Positions 16,923 to 25,962 of a DNA stretch of 35,398 bases are shown here, piece after piece. The notes below the pieces were generated by a model, which was given only the letters and a program-made list of their open reading frames with translations, was not told where the DNA came from and searched no databases. The translations under genes and the position numbers were made by a program. The DNA is from an uncultured Mucilaginibacter sp. (GTDB lineage Bacteria > Bacteroidota > Bacteroidia > Sphingobacteriales > Sphingobacteriaceae): the NCBI GenBank assembly GCA_913777515.1, contig CAJYSL010000443.1, positions 1 through 35,398 of the forward strand, written 5' to 3'. The stretch's first letter is position 1; each line of letters starts with the position of its first letter.

Positions 16923-18153
16923 GCATGTACTTCAACAAGAAATTCTTTTGATTTTTAAGTTTTTGAAAAATTTTATCTTCTATTGAAACTTTTTCCATTA
17001 ACGTTGAAAGCAATTTAGCAACTTCCAATTGTTCTCTAATTGATGGCAACAAAATTTCAATATTAAAAAAATCGCTTACTCCGACATTCAATAATCCATG
17101 ATTTCTGGCACCCTCATGAGCTATTTTTTCCAGTTCATCATTTTGGACTTGCGATTCGAAGTAGTGCTCCATGAATTCTTGGCAGACATCATCTTTAAAG
17201 CGAAAGCAAATGTAAAGCGTAGAAACGACACCTTTCTCGTATCGTTTGAGCCGCTTTATCGCTCCCATTGAGTATCCAGCTGAATAACTTTTATTATAAG
17301 CGAAATCATTTTTCTCTAACAAGTAGTAGCCTAAAAGATTTTTACCAGCAACTGATTTGTTAAAGAATTCCAGTTGACTGACTAATCCAAGTTGAGCAGA
17401 TATTGTTAGAACATTTTGCTCATTCTCAGTATTCTTTTTTATAATTCTTACTGCAATATCTTTTAACTTGCAATTTTCCCATTCCGAAAAACTGGTTCCT
17501 TCTGAATCCGTTAGAGTAATTTTTTGCCTAAATATTGCATCCCTGAGATTTCGGATTAAGGATTGATAACGTGATATTATTTTGTTTTGGGTTTGGATGC
17601 GGTTATTTAAAAGCGATAAAAAATTAGCAATCTTTTTTTGCTCATCATACTTCGGAAAACTTATTGGTATAGAGTTGCAATTGTATTTGTTCATATATGG
17701 AACAGCAGTTTTAGTCGCAATCTTTTCCATATAATCCTTCCTAGTTCCTAAACTGTGAAGTAAAAACTTGTAATCGATATTTTTAGGGACAAAAGCATGT
17801 AATTGCTGATTTATAACCATTCTTGTACCCGCTATTCCAGCTAAGCCGAGTTCACCAACGCAAGAAATTATAATTGAATTTTCAGGAACAATTTTGGACC
17901 CAACCCTCTTCGCCTCCTCTTCTGAAATTGACAGGCCTTTCTTTGAATATAAAATTAATTGGTTATGCTCGATGTCGGGAGTTGTTATCCAAGGGATTTC
18001 TCCATCAAATACAGATGGCTTGTTTCTGCCGGGTACTATATAATCACACAGTTCACCTACCTTCCGCTCATCCCATTCCCCCTCAAACCCCGGAAACCTC
18101 AACCTCGGTACTCTATTTTGAACCTTACCCATAACATCATCTTTTTCTGCCAT
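16915..18153 (-). CDS. hsdS: Type I restriction-modification specificity subunit, expressed copy
   Basis: HsdS recognises the split DNA target and directs HsdM and HsdR. The 412-residue protein starts MAEKDDVMGKVQNRVPRLRF. TRD1 covers about residues 30-165. The central coiled spacer (EQKKIANFLSLLNNRIQTQN) runs to about 210, TRD2 about 225-370, and the C-terminal coiled spacer (QLEVAKLLSTLMEKVSIEDK) to the end. It starts 41 bases after hsdM and is clearly the copy in the operon. Two segments, at its 5' end and in the central spacer, are repeated inverted in the silent copy, so its sequence probably represents one of several alternative forms. The recognition site cannot be predicted from here. 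Confidence 0.94.
   Translation of the reverse strand: MAEKDDVMGKVQNRVPRLRFPGFEGEWDERKVGELCDYIVPGRNKPSVFDGEIPWITTPDIEHNQLILYSKKGLSISEEEAKRVGSKIVPENSIIISCVGELGLAGIAGTRMVINQQLHAFVPKNIDYKFLLHSLGTRKDYMEKIATKTAVPYMNKYNCNSIPISFPKYDEQKKIANFLSLLNNRIQTQNKIISRYQSLIRNLRDAIFRQKITLTDSEGTSFSEWENCKLKDIAVRIIKKNTENEQNVLTISAQLGLVSQLEFFNKSVAGKNLLGYYLLEKNDFAYNKSYSAGYSMGAIKRLKRYEKGVVSTLYICFRFKDDVCQEFMEHYFESQVQNDELEKIAHEGARNHGLLNVGVSDFFNIEILLPSIREQLEVAKLLSTLMEKVSIEDKIFQKLKNQKNFLLKYMLI
17576..17595 (-). repeat. Inverted repeat IR2, expressed-side copy
   Basis: This is the partner of 16326-16345, exact over 20 bases in reverse complement and in the same codon phase (QTQNKI). Inversion between the two would flip 1270 bases and swap the second target domains while leaving the first in place. 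Confidence 0.88.
18061..18125 (-). repeat. Inverted repeat IR1, expressed-side copy
   Basis: This is the partner of 15778-15842. The exact blocks are 18105-18125 (21 bases) and 18071-18096 (26 bases). It lies just inside the start of the expressed hsdS, after the codons for MAEKDDVMGK, so inversion keeps the start codon and promoter in place and changes everything downstream. Confidence 0.9.
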
Positions 18154-18194
18154 AATCGATTTTTTAAATTTCGTTAGTAATTACATTGAGGGTT

Positions 18195-19751
18195 TTAAAA
18201 AACAAGTCCAAGCTCTTTTAGGTATACGTCAATCTCTTTGTCTAACTCGGCTCTTTGGGCTTCTAGTGCCTTAATTTCGAGCATCACGGCCTGGATGTCT
18301 ATTTCGGCTTCTTCTTCAAAGGTGTCTACATAGCGCGGGATGTTCAGGTTGTAATCGTTATCGGCAATTTCTTTAAGGGTAGCCAGGTGGCTGTAGCTTT
18401 CGATAGGGGTGCGGTTGCGGTAGGTTTCAACAATTTTAGTAATGTGCTCTTCGCGCAGTATGTTTTGGTTTTTTACCTTGGTAAATTCCTTGCTGGCATC
18501 AATAAACAATACGTCGTTCGGCGTTTCGCGGCACTTCTTAAACACCAGGATACAGGTCGGGATGCTGGTGCCGTAAAATATGTTGGCTGGCAAACCTATC
18601 ACCGCATCCAGATAATTTTTTTGCTCAATTAAATACCGGCGTATGTGTAATTCGGCAGCCCCTCTAAACAACACGCCGTGCGGCAGTACTACGGCCATGG
18701 TGCCGTTTTCGGCCAGGTGGTAAATCATGTGTTGCACAAAGGCAAAGTCGGCCTTGCTGGCCGGCGCCAGCTTACCGTACTGGCTAAAGCGCTCGTCGGC
18801 CAAAAACAAAGGCTTAGCACTCCAGTTAGCCGAAAATGGCGGATTGGCCACAATGGCTTCGAAAGGCCTACTTTCCACATGCATGGGATGCTCAAGTGTA
18901 TCTTCCTGCTTAATATCAAATTTAAGATAATGCACGCCATGTAAAATCATGTTCATGCGGGCCAAATTATAGGTGGTGCGGTTCATTTCCTGACCATAAA
19001 AATTGGTCACGTCTTTTACCTCGCGGGCTACCCGCAGCAACAGCGATCCCGATCCGCAGGTTGGATCATACACCGAACGCAGCCGGTTTTTGCCGGTAGT
19101 AACAATTTTGGCTAAAATTTTTGACACCTCTTGCGGCGTATAAAATTCTCCGGCTTTTTTGCCGGCACCGCTGGCAAACTGGCCAATCAGGTACTCATAA
19201 GCATCGCCTAAAACATCCAGTTCGGTATGCTCCAGTTTAAAATCAATTTCGTCTAAATGCACCAGTACTTTCACAATGATGGCATTGCGGGCATCAACAC
19301 TTTTACCCAGTTTGGTGCTGTTTAAGTCCATGTCCTCAAAAAGGTTATCAAAATCCTCTTCGCTCCGGGTGCCCATGGTGCTCAGCTGTATATTGATCAG
19401 GATTTTTTGCAGGTCTTCTAAAATAAGCGTATTGGCGTTGCTACCGCGTCTGGCAATTTCGCTAAACAGTTCGGATGGTTTTAAAAAGTAACCCAGCATC
19501 TCGAGTGCATCTTCGCGAATAGCATTGATATACTCCTGACCGTCAGGCGTGTCTTCTTGAATGTCACGAAACTGCAGCTTATCCTCTTTTAAAATGGAGT
19601 TGGCATAAATTTCCATTTTTTCGGACAGATACTTATAGAATATAAATCCAAGAATGTAGTCTCTAAATTCGTCAGCATTCATTTTGCCACGCAGCGTGTT
19701 GGCTATATTCCAAAGTTGCTGCTCCAGTATTTTCTTTTGCTCTTCTGACAT
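18195..19751 (-). CDS. hsdM: Type I restriction-modification methyltransferase subunit
   Basis: HsdM methylates adenine N6 at the HsdS-specified site using SAM. The 518-residue protein has the helical HsdM N-terminal domain (residues 1-150). The methyltransferase domain shows motif I DPTCGSGSLLL (229-239) and the catalytic NPPF motif at 303-306 in IVANPPFSANW. GKKAGEFYTPQEVSKIL is the typical preceding helix. Length is normal. It is the first gene of the hsdM-hsdS transcript; hsdR is separated from it by the specificity cassettes and the recombinase. Confidence 0.96.
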   Translation of the reverse strand: MSEEQKKILEQQLWNIANTLRGKMNADEFRDYILGFIFYKYLSEKMEIYANSILKEDKLQFRDIQEDTPDGQEYINAIREDALEMLGYFLKPSELFSEIARRGSNANTLILEDLQKILINIQLSTMGTRSEEDFDNLFEDMDLNSTKLGKSVDARNAIIVKVLVHLDEIDFKLEHTELDVLGDAYEYLIGQFASGAGKKAGEFYTPQEVSKILAKIVTTGKNRLRSVYDPTCGSGSLLLRVAREVKDVTNFYGQEMNRTTYNLARMNMILHGVHYLKFDIKQEDTLEHPMHVESRPFEAIVANPPFSANWSAKPLFLADERFSQYGKLAPASKADFAFVQHMIYHLAENGTMAVVLPHGVLFRGAAELHIRRYLIEQKNYLDAVIGLPANIFYGTSIPTCILVFKKCRETPNDVLFIDASKEFTKVKNQNILREEHITKIVETYRNRTPIESYSHLATLKEIADNDYNLNIPRYVDTFEEEAEIDIQAVMLEIKALEAQRAELDKEIDVYLKELGLVF

Positions 19752-20028
19752 TTCGGTATTGAATGATAGGTTTTGCCGCGAGCCTCACGCAGCCTTAAGT
19801 ATTTAAAATCCTCAATGATTTTAATAAGGGCTAAAGTAATTCTCTTTTTGGTAAGTGTGATAATGCTTTTTTGTAATTTTTAAGATGTACAAGTAAATAA
19901 TCAGTATCAGATAATCCTCCCCAAACCTCCACCCACATTAATTTTTCTTCATATCCGCGCCATTATCAAACCATTAGAATGATGTGGTAGTTAAGCCCTC
20001 TAAAACAAATAAACAAACAAAACAAGTT
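19752..20028. other. Divergent intergenic region upstream of hsdM
   Basis: This 277-base AT-rich region separates hsdM from the next + strand gene. The minus strand carries TACTTTAG, one mismatch from TAnnTTTG, about 85 bases upstream of hsdM. It is a weak candidate promoter element only. No gene is seen. Confidence 0.35.
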
Positions 20029-20628
20029 ATGGAAACTTCAGAAAAACAGGGCACAAGAGTGAGTGGAGTGGTTGAGAAATACCTGGCTAATAAACATGGC
20101 GATATTGATGCACTGGAGTTGAAAACAGATAAGGAGCACGTGAAAATTAATTTTCCGCCGCATACGGCCAAAACCATTATGCATAAAGCCGGGCAGGGCA
20201 GCCATGTAACCGTGACTTATCAAGCCGACGAGCCTAAACACGAGGGTAAAGATGATAAAAAACCAAAGTTAAAATTGGTGAGCGTAACCGATGCTCAAGG
20301 TAGCGACACCGAAGCCAACGACATTAAACCGCAAAAATCTGCTGCCGATGCTAGTGCAGAAACCATCAAGCTTGATAACTACGAATTACTGAAAGATAAA
20401 AAAGGCGAACTTATAGGTATTAAGTCGGGCAATAAACTGTTTCACATCCACAAAGAAGACCAACAGTTAGGTGATAAAATCAAAAACGGTGCGGTTTTAG
20501 AAATCACGGCAGTAAAGCGCGGGGATGAAGGTTTTGTGAACCAGCATCATGACGAGGTATATCACATTCAAAAAGTGATGGTAGACGGTCAGGAGTATCA
20601 GTCGCAACACAAAGCCAAACAAAAATAA
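20029..20628 (+). CDS. Hypothetical protein with two OB-like segments
   Basis: No named family is recognised. The ATG at 20029 (METSEKQGTRVSG) gives 199 residues; a GTG 15 codons earlier is in frame but its translation is low-complexity. The first part (GVVEKYLANKHGDIDALELK, then INFPPHTAKTIMHKAG and GSHVTVTYQ) and the last part (ELIGIKSGNKLFHIHKED, then IKNGAVLEITAVKRG) both read as small beta domains with similar strand order. An acidic and lysine-rich linker lies between them. The two halves may be diverged repeats that bind nucleic acid or another polyanion; this is inference. It has no signal peptide. It is divergent from hsdM. Confidence 0.65.
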   Translation: METSEKQGTRVSGVVEKYLANKHGDIDALELKTDKEHVKINFPPHTAKTIMHKAGQGSHVTVTYQADEPKHEGKDDKKPKLKLVSVTDAQGSDTEANDIKPQKSAADASAETIKLDNYELLKDKKGELIGIKSGNKLFHIHKEDQQLGDKIKNGAVLEITAVKRGDEGFVNQHHDEVYHIQKVMVDGQEYQSQHKAKQK

Positions 20629-20734
20629 GCTCATTAGTAATATATTAAAAGTGTGCGTAGGCCGTAATCGTAGCCTGTAAGTTGCGGTTAAGGCATGCCA
20701 CTTCAAAATCATTACCTACCCACATCAAACCCTT

Positions 20735-21190
20735 ATGGAAAGTAACAATCAGGTATGGCTTTACCCGCTCATTATTGTGGCCGGGGCATTACAGGCCTGG
20801 GGGCCACCCATGAACGGCGCCCTGCAAAAATCGCTGAGCAACCCCTGGCTGGCCAGCTTTGCTTCGTTTTTGCCAGTGCTGGCTTTGCTGGTCTGCGTGT
20901 TTTTATGCCAGCCTAAACCGCTGCCCACAGCCGAGGGATTGTCGGCTATGCCATGGTGGGCACCTTTGGGCGGACTCATTGGGTCGGTTGCCGTAATTGT
21001 GGGATTGATGTTTGTACAAAAAGTGGGGGCAGGTACATTGGCCGGTCTAACCATTACCGCCAACATTTTAATGTCGCTGATTATTGATAAATACGGCATG
21101 TTCGGTATGACGCAGCACCCGTTGAGTTTGGGCCGCATCGCTGGCGGCGCGCTGATGGTAGCCGGTATTTACTTAATATCAAAGTTTTGA
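20735..21190 (+). CDS. Small DMT-superfamily transporter, YdcZ/DUF606 type
   Basis: The 151-residue protein has five hydrophobic segments, the normal size for the YdcZ (DUF606) half-transporters of the drug/metabolite superfamily. The opening LYPLIIVAGALQAWGPPMNG and the conserved LAGLTITANILMSLIIDKYG, followed by RIAGGALMVAGIYLISK, match the expected pattern of N-terminal GxxxxxxxxxxN and C-terminal GRxxGxxLMxxGv. The substrate is unknown. A rho-independent terminator follows 73 bases after its stop. Confidence 0.85.
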   Translation: MESNNQVWLYPLIIVAGALQAWGPPMNGALQKSLSNPWLASFASFLPVLALLVCVFLCQPKPLPTAEGLSAMPWWAPLGGLIGSVAVIVGLMFVQKVGAGTLAGLTITANILMSLIIDKYGMFGMTQHPLSLGRIAGGALMVAGIYLISKF

Positions 21191-21262
21191 TGATGAATGA
21201 TAGTGCAAGACAAAAGCTATAGTAGTTTTTTTAAGTTGATTAAGTGAGTTGTTATCAGATGT

Positions 21263-21306
21263 CAAGAGTCCAGGTTAAGCAGTTAGCCGGGACTCTTGCT
21301 TTTTTG
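21263..21306 (+). terminator. Rho-independent terminator after the YdcZ-type gene
   Basis: A 9-base-pair stem CAAGAGTCC (21263-21271) pairs with GGACTCTTG (21290-21298). It is followed by CTTTTTT. The 18-base loop is long but the stem is perfect. Confidence 0.75.
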
Positions 21307-21356
21307 GGGTATGCAGTTAAGCTAACAGTACGCAAGCCTTAGCGGTTGCTAACAGT

Positions 21357-22619
21357 TTAACCAGCTGGCGGAAACGTCATGACAAATTCGTGCAAATCAT
21401 TTACATATTGGTAAGATAACTGAAACCCGTAATGGTCGCAGATTTCTTTGCTGATGGTAAGCCCCAAGCCTGTACCATCGGACGATGCTGATTTTTTAAA
21501 GCGACCGAAGAGGTTTTGTACTTCTAATGGCGTTTTTTCTTTACCGCTGTTGGCAAACCGGGCGTGATGCTGGTTTAATTCGATGCTGATACGGCCTCCC
21601 TCGGTGTTGTGCCTGATGGCGTTACCGATGAGGTTGCTAATTAGCACTTCCATCAATAAAAGGCTGGCATCAAGTTTTTTAGGGTCCAGATTGGTTTTTA
21701 CTTCGATGTTTAAACCGGAGATCACATCATCATACTGGTTCAGCGTATCGCTGATGAGTGTATCCAGGTTGATGGTCTGTTTATCGGTAATCAGCCGGTT
21801 TTCTATTTTTGCTAGCAGCAGCATTGACCGGTTGAGGCGGGTGAGTTTGGCTACCGAATTATACATATCGCTCAGCAGCAGGCTTTGCTCGTTGGTAAAT
21901 GCACCGGTTTGTACAAAGCTGTCTAACTTAGAATTGACGACCGAAATAGGCGTCATCAGTTCGTGTGCGGCGTTTTCGGTAAATGCTTTAAGCGCCTGGT
22001 AATCTTTTTGTGCACGTGCTGCCATCGTGATAACGGCTTCGTTCATTTCGCTAAACTCATCGATAGATGAATTTATGGGTCGGATGGGGCCGCCGTTTGA
22101 CAGCGTGAACGACCGCAACTGGTTAAGTATGATGTAAAATGGCTTCCAGATGTTAGCCAAAATGATACGGTTAAAGATGAACAGCGCCGTAAGCAAAACA
22201 ACAATTAGCCCCAGGGTGATCAGAAAGATGACTTTAATTAAGTCTTGCGTTTCGACCATGGATTGCACCACCGTAACCTGGTAGCGCTGCGGCCCCACCA
22301 TTACCGAGGTGTAAATGGCCCGGGCCGGTTCAAACTCATTATCTTTCACGTCCATATACGTGGTGTCAATCATCCTCCGGGTTATCGGTACTTGCGTGAG
22401 GGCAAAGGCGGTGGCCTGATGATTGGCATTGAAAACTTGGGGCAGTTTACCGTTGATGCGCACAAAGTCGAGCACTTCGCGCTCTTCTACCTCTAATGAT
22501 TTATCAATTTGCCTGGATAGCACCAGCTTGATGGCAAAATAATAAACCACTGCCGCAAACAGCATCACGGTTACGGTGAGCAGGATGGTAGAGCGGTTAT
22601 AACGGTCAAGTAGTTTCAT
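21357..22619 (-). CDS. Sensor histidine kinase, OmpR-partner type
   Basis: The 420-residue membrane kinase has two membrane helices (about residues 11-35 and 129-153) flanking a roughly 95-residue periplasmic region that would sense the signal. The HisKA helix holds FTENAAHELMTPISVV with the phosphoacceptor H219. The ATPase domain shows LISNLIGNAIRHN and GTGLGLTISKEICDHYGF. A HAMP-like linker lies around residues 155-210. Its ATG overlaps the TGA of the response regulator by one base (TGATG), so the two are translated together. The divergent neighbour is an outer-membrane receptor-like gene, a likely regulon member. Confidence 0.93.
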   Translation of the reverse strand: MKLLDRYNRSTILLTVTVMLFAAVVYYFAIKLVLSRQIDKSLEVEEREVLDFVRINGKLPQVFNANHQATAFALTQVPITRRMIDTTYMDVKDNEFEPARAIYTSVMVGPQRYQVTVVQSMVETQDLIKVIFLITLGLIVVLLTALFIFNRIILANIWKPFYIILNQLRSFTLSNGGPIRPINSSIDEFSEMNEAVITMAARAQKDYQALKAFTENAAHELMTPISVVNSKLDSFVQTGAFTNEQSLLLSDMYNSVAKLTRLNRSMLLLAKIENRLITDKQTINLDTLISDTLNQYDDVISGLNIEVKTNLDPKKLDASLLLMEVLISNLIGNAIRHNTEGGRISIELNQHHARFANSGKEKTPLEVQNLFGRFKKSASSDGTGLGLTISKEICDHYGFQLSYQYVNDLHEFVMTFPPAG

Positions 22620-23293
22620 CAGTCGGCAAACTTATAGCCCATGCCATAGGCCGCCTGAATATAATCCTTTCCGCCGGCCTCTACCATTTTTTTACGCAGG
22701 TTTTTAATGTGTGAGTACAGGAAATCAAAGTTATCGGCCAGGTCGATGCTGTCGCCCCAAAGGTGCTCGGCAATGGCATTTTTTGATATGACCTTGCCTT
22801 TATTGGCAATGAGGTACAGTAAAAGCGAATATTCTTTAGGGGTAAGCTTGATATTGACACCCTCAACCTTTACCTCTTTACTGGCCAGGTCAATATCAAT
22901 TTCGTGGTGCCGGAGGCGTCGGTTGCCGTCAAAAGATTTACGGCGCACAATGGCGGCTACCCGGGCTTTAAGTTCAGATAAATGAAAGGGTTTGGTCAGG
23001 TAGTCGTCGGCACCTAAATCAAGCCCGGTCAGGCGGTCGTCTAACGAGTTTTTGGCCGATACAATCAGGATGCCTTCGTTATGTTCCTGCTCTTTTAAAT
23101 GTCGCAGTATGTCTAAACCACTACCATCGGGCAGCGTAATGTCCAGAATAATGCAGTCGTACCGGTACAGGCTAACCTTATGCATGGCCGAGCTGAAATC
23201 GAATGCTGTCTCGCAAATATTACCATCTTCGGCAAAGTAGCCCTCAATGCTTTCGCGCAGACCGGCTTCATCTTCAATCACTAAAAGTTTCAC
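22619..23293 (-). CDS. Response regulator, OmpR/PhoB family
   Basis: The chosen start is GTG at 23293 (VKLLVIEDEAGLRES), giving 224 residues of normal family length; a longer frame to 23359 adds 22 residues not found in this family. The receiver domain has D51 in DCIILDITLPDG as phosphosite and K101 in YLTKPFH. A winged-helix DNA-binding domain follows (KLTPKEYSLLLYLIANKGKV, and the end YIQAAYGMGYKFAD). TACCTTTG 12 bases upstream of GTG on the minus strand fits the -7 promoter box and supports this start. It precedes its cognate kinase with a one-base overlap. Confidence 0.93.
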   Translation of the reverse strand: MKLLVIEDEAGLRESIEGYFAEDGNICETAFDFSSAMHKVSLYRYDCIILDITLPDGSGLDILRHLKEQEHNEGILIVSAKNSLDDRLTGLDLGADDYLTKPFHLSELKARVAAIVRRKSFDGNRRLRHHEIDIDLASKEVKVEGVNIKLTPKEYSLLLYLIANKGKVISKNAIAEHLWGDSIDLADNFDFLYSHIKNLRKKMVEAGGKDYIQAAYGMGYKFAD

Positions 23294-23305
23294 TGTTTTT
23301 TGGCG

Positions 23306-23313
23306 CAAAGGTA
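23306..23313 (-). promoter_or_regulatory. -7 element TACCTTTG of the response regulator gene
   Basis: The minus-strand TACCTTTG matches the TAnnTTTG consensus exactly and ends 12 bases before the GTG start at 23293. No clear -33 box is seen. It argues against the longer reading frame start at 23359, which would lie upstream of this promoter. Confidence 0.5.
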
Positions 23314-23463
23314 AAATCAAATTCTGGAGGAAGGTTGGAAATGTTGAATTATGCCCCATGATATTGTCCGGTAGCTGCTATCAGGCATCAATCTGTCAAA
23401 AAGATGCGCTTGCAGGTGCAGCCTACAGCTTTTATTCAAAATCGGCCGGCAATTTTGCGGCGT

Positions 23464-25908
23464 ATGAAATGGACCACCTTATTTATTTTTCTATTCATGA
23501 GCGTTACGGTATGGGCTCAAGGTACTCTCAAAATCAGTGGCAGGGTAGTGGATGCCGCCACCAAAAAGCCGGTAGATTACGCCACCGTGAGCCTGTTAGC
23601 GGCTGGCAGCGACAAGCCTGTAGGCGGAACTATTACTGATGCCAACGGTTTTTTTATGATAGATAAGGTGACCAAAGGCAATTACCGGGTGATGGTTATT
23701 TTTATAGGGTATGTAGCCTACAATTCGTCTCAGTTTGTCGATCAGCAAAGCCGGGTAGATTTGGGCAGCATTGCACTTACGGCTTCCAGTAAGCAACTTG
23801 GCGAAGTTTCGGTGACGGCCAGGGTACCCATAGTTGAAAACAAGATTGATAAAATGGTGTATAACGCTGCCAACGACATTACTTCGCAGGGCGGCGTAGC
23901 CCTGGACGTACTGAAAAAAGTACCGCAGGTAAGTGTTGATATTGACGGTAACGTAGAATTGCAAGGCAACTCAAGCGTGCGTTTTTTGATTAACGGTAAG
24001 CCATCCACTATATTTGGCAGCAGCCTGTCTGATGTGCTGGGCTCGCTGCCGGCCAGTAAAATTAAAAGTATAGAGGTAATTACCAGTCCGGGTGCCAAAT
24101 ATGATGCACAGGGGCTGGGCGGTATCATCAATATCATTTTGAAAGATAACCGGATACGCGGCATCAACGGTAATATGAACGTGTCGGCCGGTACCCGGAT
24201 GGAAAATGGTTCGGCTAACTTCAATATCCGCCAGGGCAATTTTGGTGTATCGGCTTTTTTTAGCGGCAATGCACAAGTAAACACCCGTACCTTAAATTTA
24301 AATGACCGTACCTCGGTTGATGTCTCCGGCCGGGCCATACGGCTGATACAGGATGGATACAGTGATTTCAGGCGCACGGGTTATGAGTCGGGCATCAATC
24401 TGGATTGGTCGCTCACTAAGAAAGATAATATAAACGGTTCGTTCGGGTACGACCATTTTGGTAACCGTAACCAGGGAATGACGATGCAGCAGCAATTAAC
24501 CACCGGCTTGGGAGATATATTGAGTCAGCGCACATCGTTGAGTAAATTTAGCGCCCATAGCTATGATTGGAGCCTGGACTACAAACATCAATTTAAAATG
24601 GAAGGACAGGCGCTCGAGATTTTGTATACCTCGAGCATGGGCTACAACAACTCGGCCTACAACCAGCAGCAGGTATACATAGGGCAGTCGGCACCTTTTT
24701 CAGCATCATCCAGCTTTAACCCCGGTACCAACCACGAAATCAATATTTCGGTAGATTATACCCAGCCGCTAACTAAAAAGGTAACGCTGGAAACCGGTGC
24801 CAAAACTATTTCACAAAACATCAACAGCACGGCCGATGTAACCGCTTACAACGCGCGCACCAACGTTTACGCGCCCGACCCAAACCAATCGTACAACCTC
24901 AAATATCACCGTCGTATTTACGCGGGTTACGCATCATTGGGGTTTAGCGCTTTAAATTTCTTTGATGTTAAAGCCGGCGCCCGCGTAGAACATACCGATA
25001 CACAGATAGACTATCCGGGTACGACGATACCGTCTTACAACACCCTGGTGCCTACGGCAGTTATTTCACATAAATTGGGGGAACTGTCAACTGTGAAAAT
25101 AAGTTACACCAAACGTATTGAACGGGCCGAGTACCGCGAACTAAACCCTTTCATAAACCTGAGCGACCCGTACAACATTACCACCGGCAACCCCGCGTTG
25201 AAGCCCGAGATAGGCGATGTTTTTGAGGCGGGTTACAGCCACTCGTTTTCAACCGGTGGCAACTTGTATATCGGTTTGTTCTCGCGCCACAACCGGGATG
25301 ATGTGAAGCCATATACCAACTTTTACAGCCAGTACCAGGTAGGCGATTCGGTTTACCACAACGTATCAGTCACTAACCGTCAAAATATCGGTACCGAGCA
25401 AAATACGGGCATTAATATATCGGGCTCCGTACCTTTTGGCAAAAAGATTAACCTGCGCACCAATACCGCCATTACCGACAAATACATTGTGAATCAGGTT
25501 TATGGCGGCCCCACCGTAAACGCGTTGACTGTGCGCACCAACCTCAACCTGAGTTACCAGCTTTCAGATACCTTTATTGCCGAGGCGTTTGGCAACTACA
25601 ATTCGCCTATGAAAAACATTCAGGGTCAAACCCCTAAATTTATCACCTATAATCTGGCACTGCGCAAGCAGCTGATGGGCAAAAAAGCCAGCATCGGTTT
25701 TACCACCACTAACCCGTTTGCCAAATACGTAGACCAGGTTACCACTGTAACCCGCGCCGCCACAACTAATGGCACGCCATATACCAGCTACAGTTTGCGC
25801 CGCATACCTTACCAATCGTTCGGTATCAGCTTTTCGTGGCGGTTTGGCAGGTTAGATACCAAGAAAGTTAAAGAGCAGGATGAGATGGTGAAACCGATTG
25901 ATAATTGA
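23464..25908 (+). CDS. TonB-dependent-receptor-like outer-membrane protein (OMP_b-brl_3 type)
   Basis: The preferred start is ATG at 23464 (MKWTTLFIFLFMSVTVWAQG), an excellent signal peptide; an earlier ATG at 23404 adds 20 residues. The mature protein starts with a carboxypeptidase-like regulatory domain (ISGRVVDAATKKPVDYATV). A plug domain follows (VSVDIDGNVELQGNSSVRFL, and SIEVITSPGAKYDAQGLGGI). The remaining about 600 residues are an outer-membrane beta barrel in the PF14905 style, with the conserved ELNPFINLSDPYNITTGNP. It spans the outer membrane. These proteins carry no recognisable TonB box in many cases, and transport is inferred rather than shown. The divergent OmpR-type two-component pair at 21357-23293 is its likely regulator. 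CAATTTTG, one base off the -7 box, lies 8 bases before the start. Confidence 0.88.
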   Translation: MKWTTLFIFLFMSVTVWAQGTLKISGRVVDAATKKPVDYATVSLLAAGSDKPVGGTITDANGFFMIDKVTKGNYRVMVIFIGYVAYNSSQFVDQQSRVDLGSIALTASSKQLGEVSVTARVPIVENKIDKMVYNAANDITSQGGVALDVLKKVPQVSVDIDGNVELQGNSSVRFLINGKPSTIFGSSLSDVLGSLPASKIKSIEVITSPGAKYDAQGLGGIINIILKDNRIRGINGNMNVSAGTRMENGSANFNIRQGNFGVSAFFSGNAQVNTRTLNLNDRTSVDVSGRAIRLIQDGYSDFRRTGYESGINLDWSLTKKDNINGSFGYDHFGNRNQGMTMQQQLTTGLGDILSQRTSLSKFSAHSYDWSLDYKHQFKMEGQALEILYTSSMGYNNSAYNQQQVYIGQSAPFSASSSFNPGTNHEINISVDYTQPLTKKVTLETGAKTISQNINSTADVTAYNARTNVYAPDPNQSYNLKYHRRIYAGYASLGFSALNFFDVKAGARVEHTDTQIDYPGTTIPSYNTLVPTAVISHKLGELSTVKISYTKRIERAEYRELNPFINLSDPYNITTGNPALKPEIGDVFEAGYSHSFSTGGNLYIGLFSRHNRDDVKPYTNFYSQYQVGDSVYHNVSVTNRQNIGTEQNTGINISGSVPFGKKINLRTNTAITDKYIVNQVYGGPTVNALTVRTNLNLSYQLSDTFIAEAFGNYNSPMKNIQGQTPKFITYNLALRKQLMGKKASIGFTTTNPFAKYVDQVTTVTRAATTNGTPYTSYSLRRIPYQSFGISFSWRFGRLDTKKVKEQDEMVKPIDN

Positions 25909-25928
25909 TGGGGAGTACAACAAGGTAA

Positions 25929-25958
25929 TTTGGACGCTTAGTTTTTTAGCTACCTTTG
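25929..25958 (+). promoter_or_regulatory. Bacteroidota promoter TTTG-N18-TACCTTTG, almost leaderless
   Basis: TTTG at 25929-25932 is followed after 18 bases by TACCTTTG (25951-25958), an exact TAnnTTTG. The ATG of the next gene is at 25963, only 4 bases later. The transcript start must then be at or within a few bases of the ATG, so the mRNA should be leaderless or nearly so. Confidence 0.7.
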
Positions 25959-25962
25959 CCCC

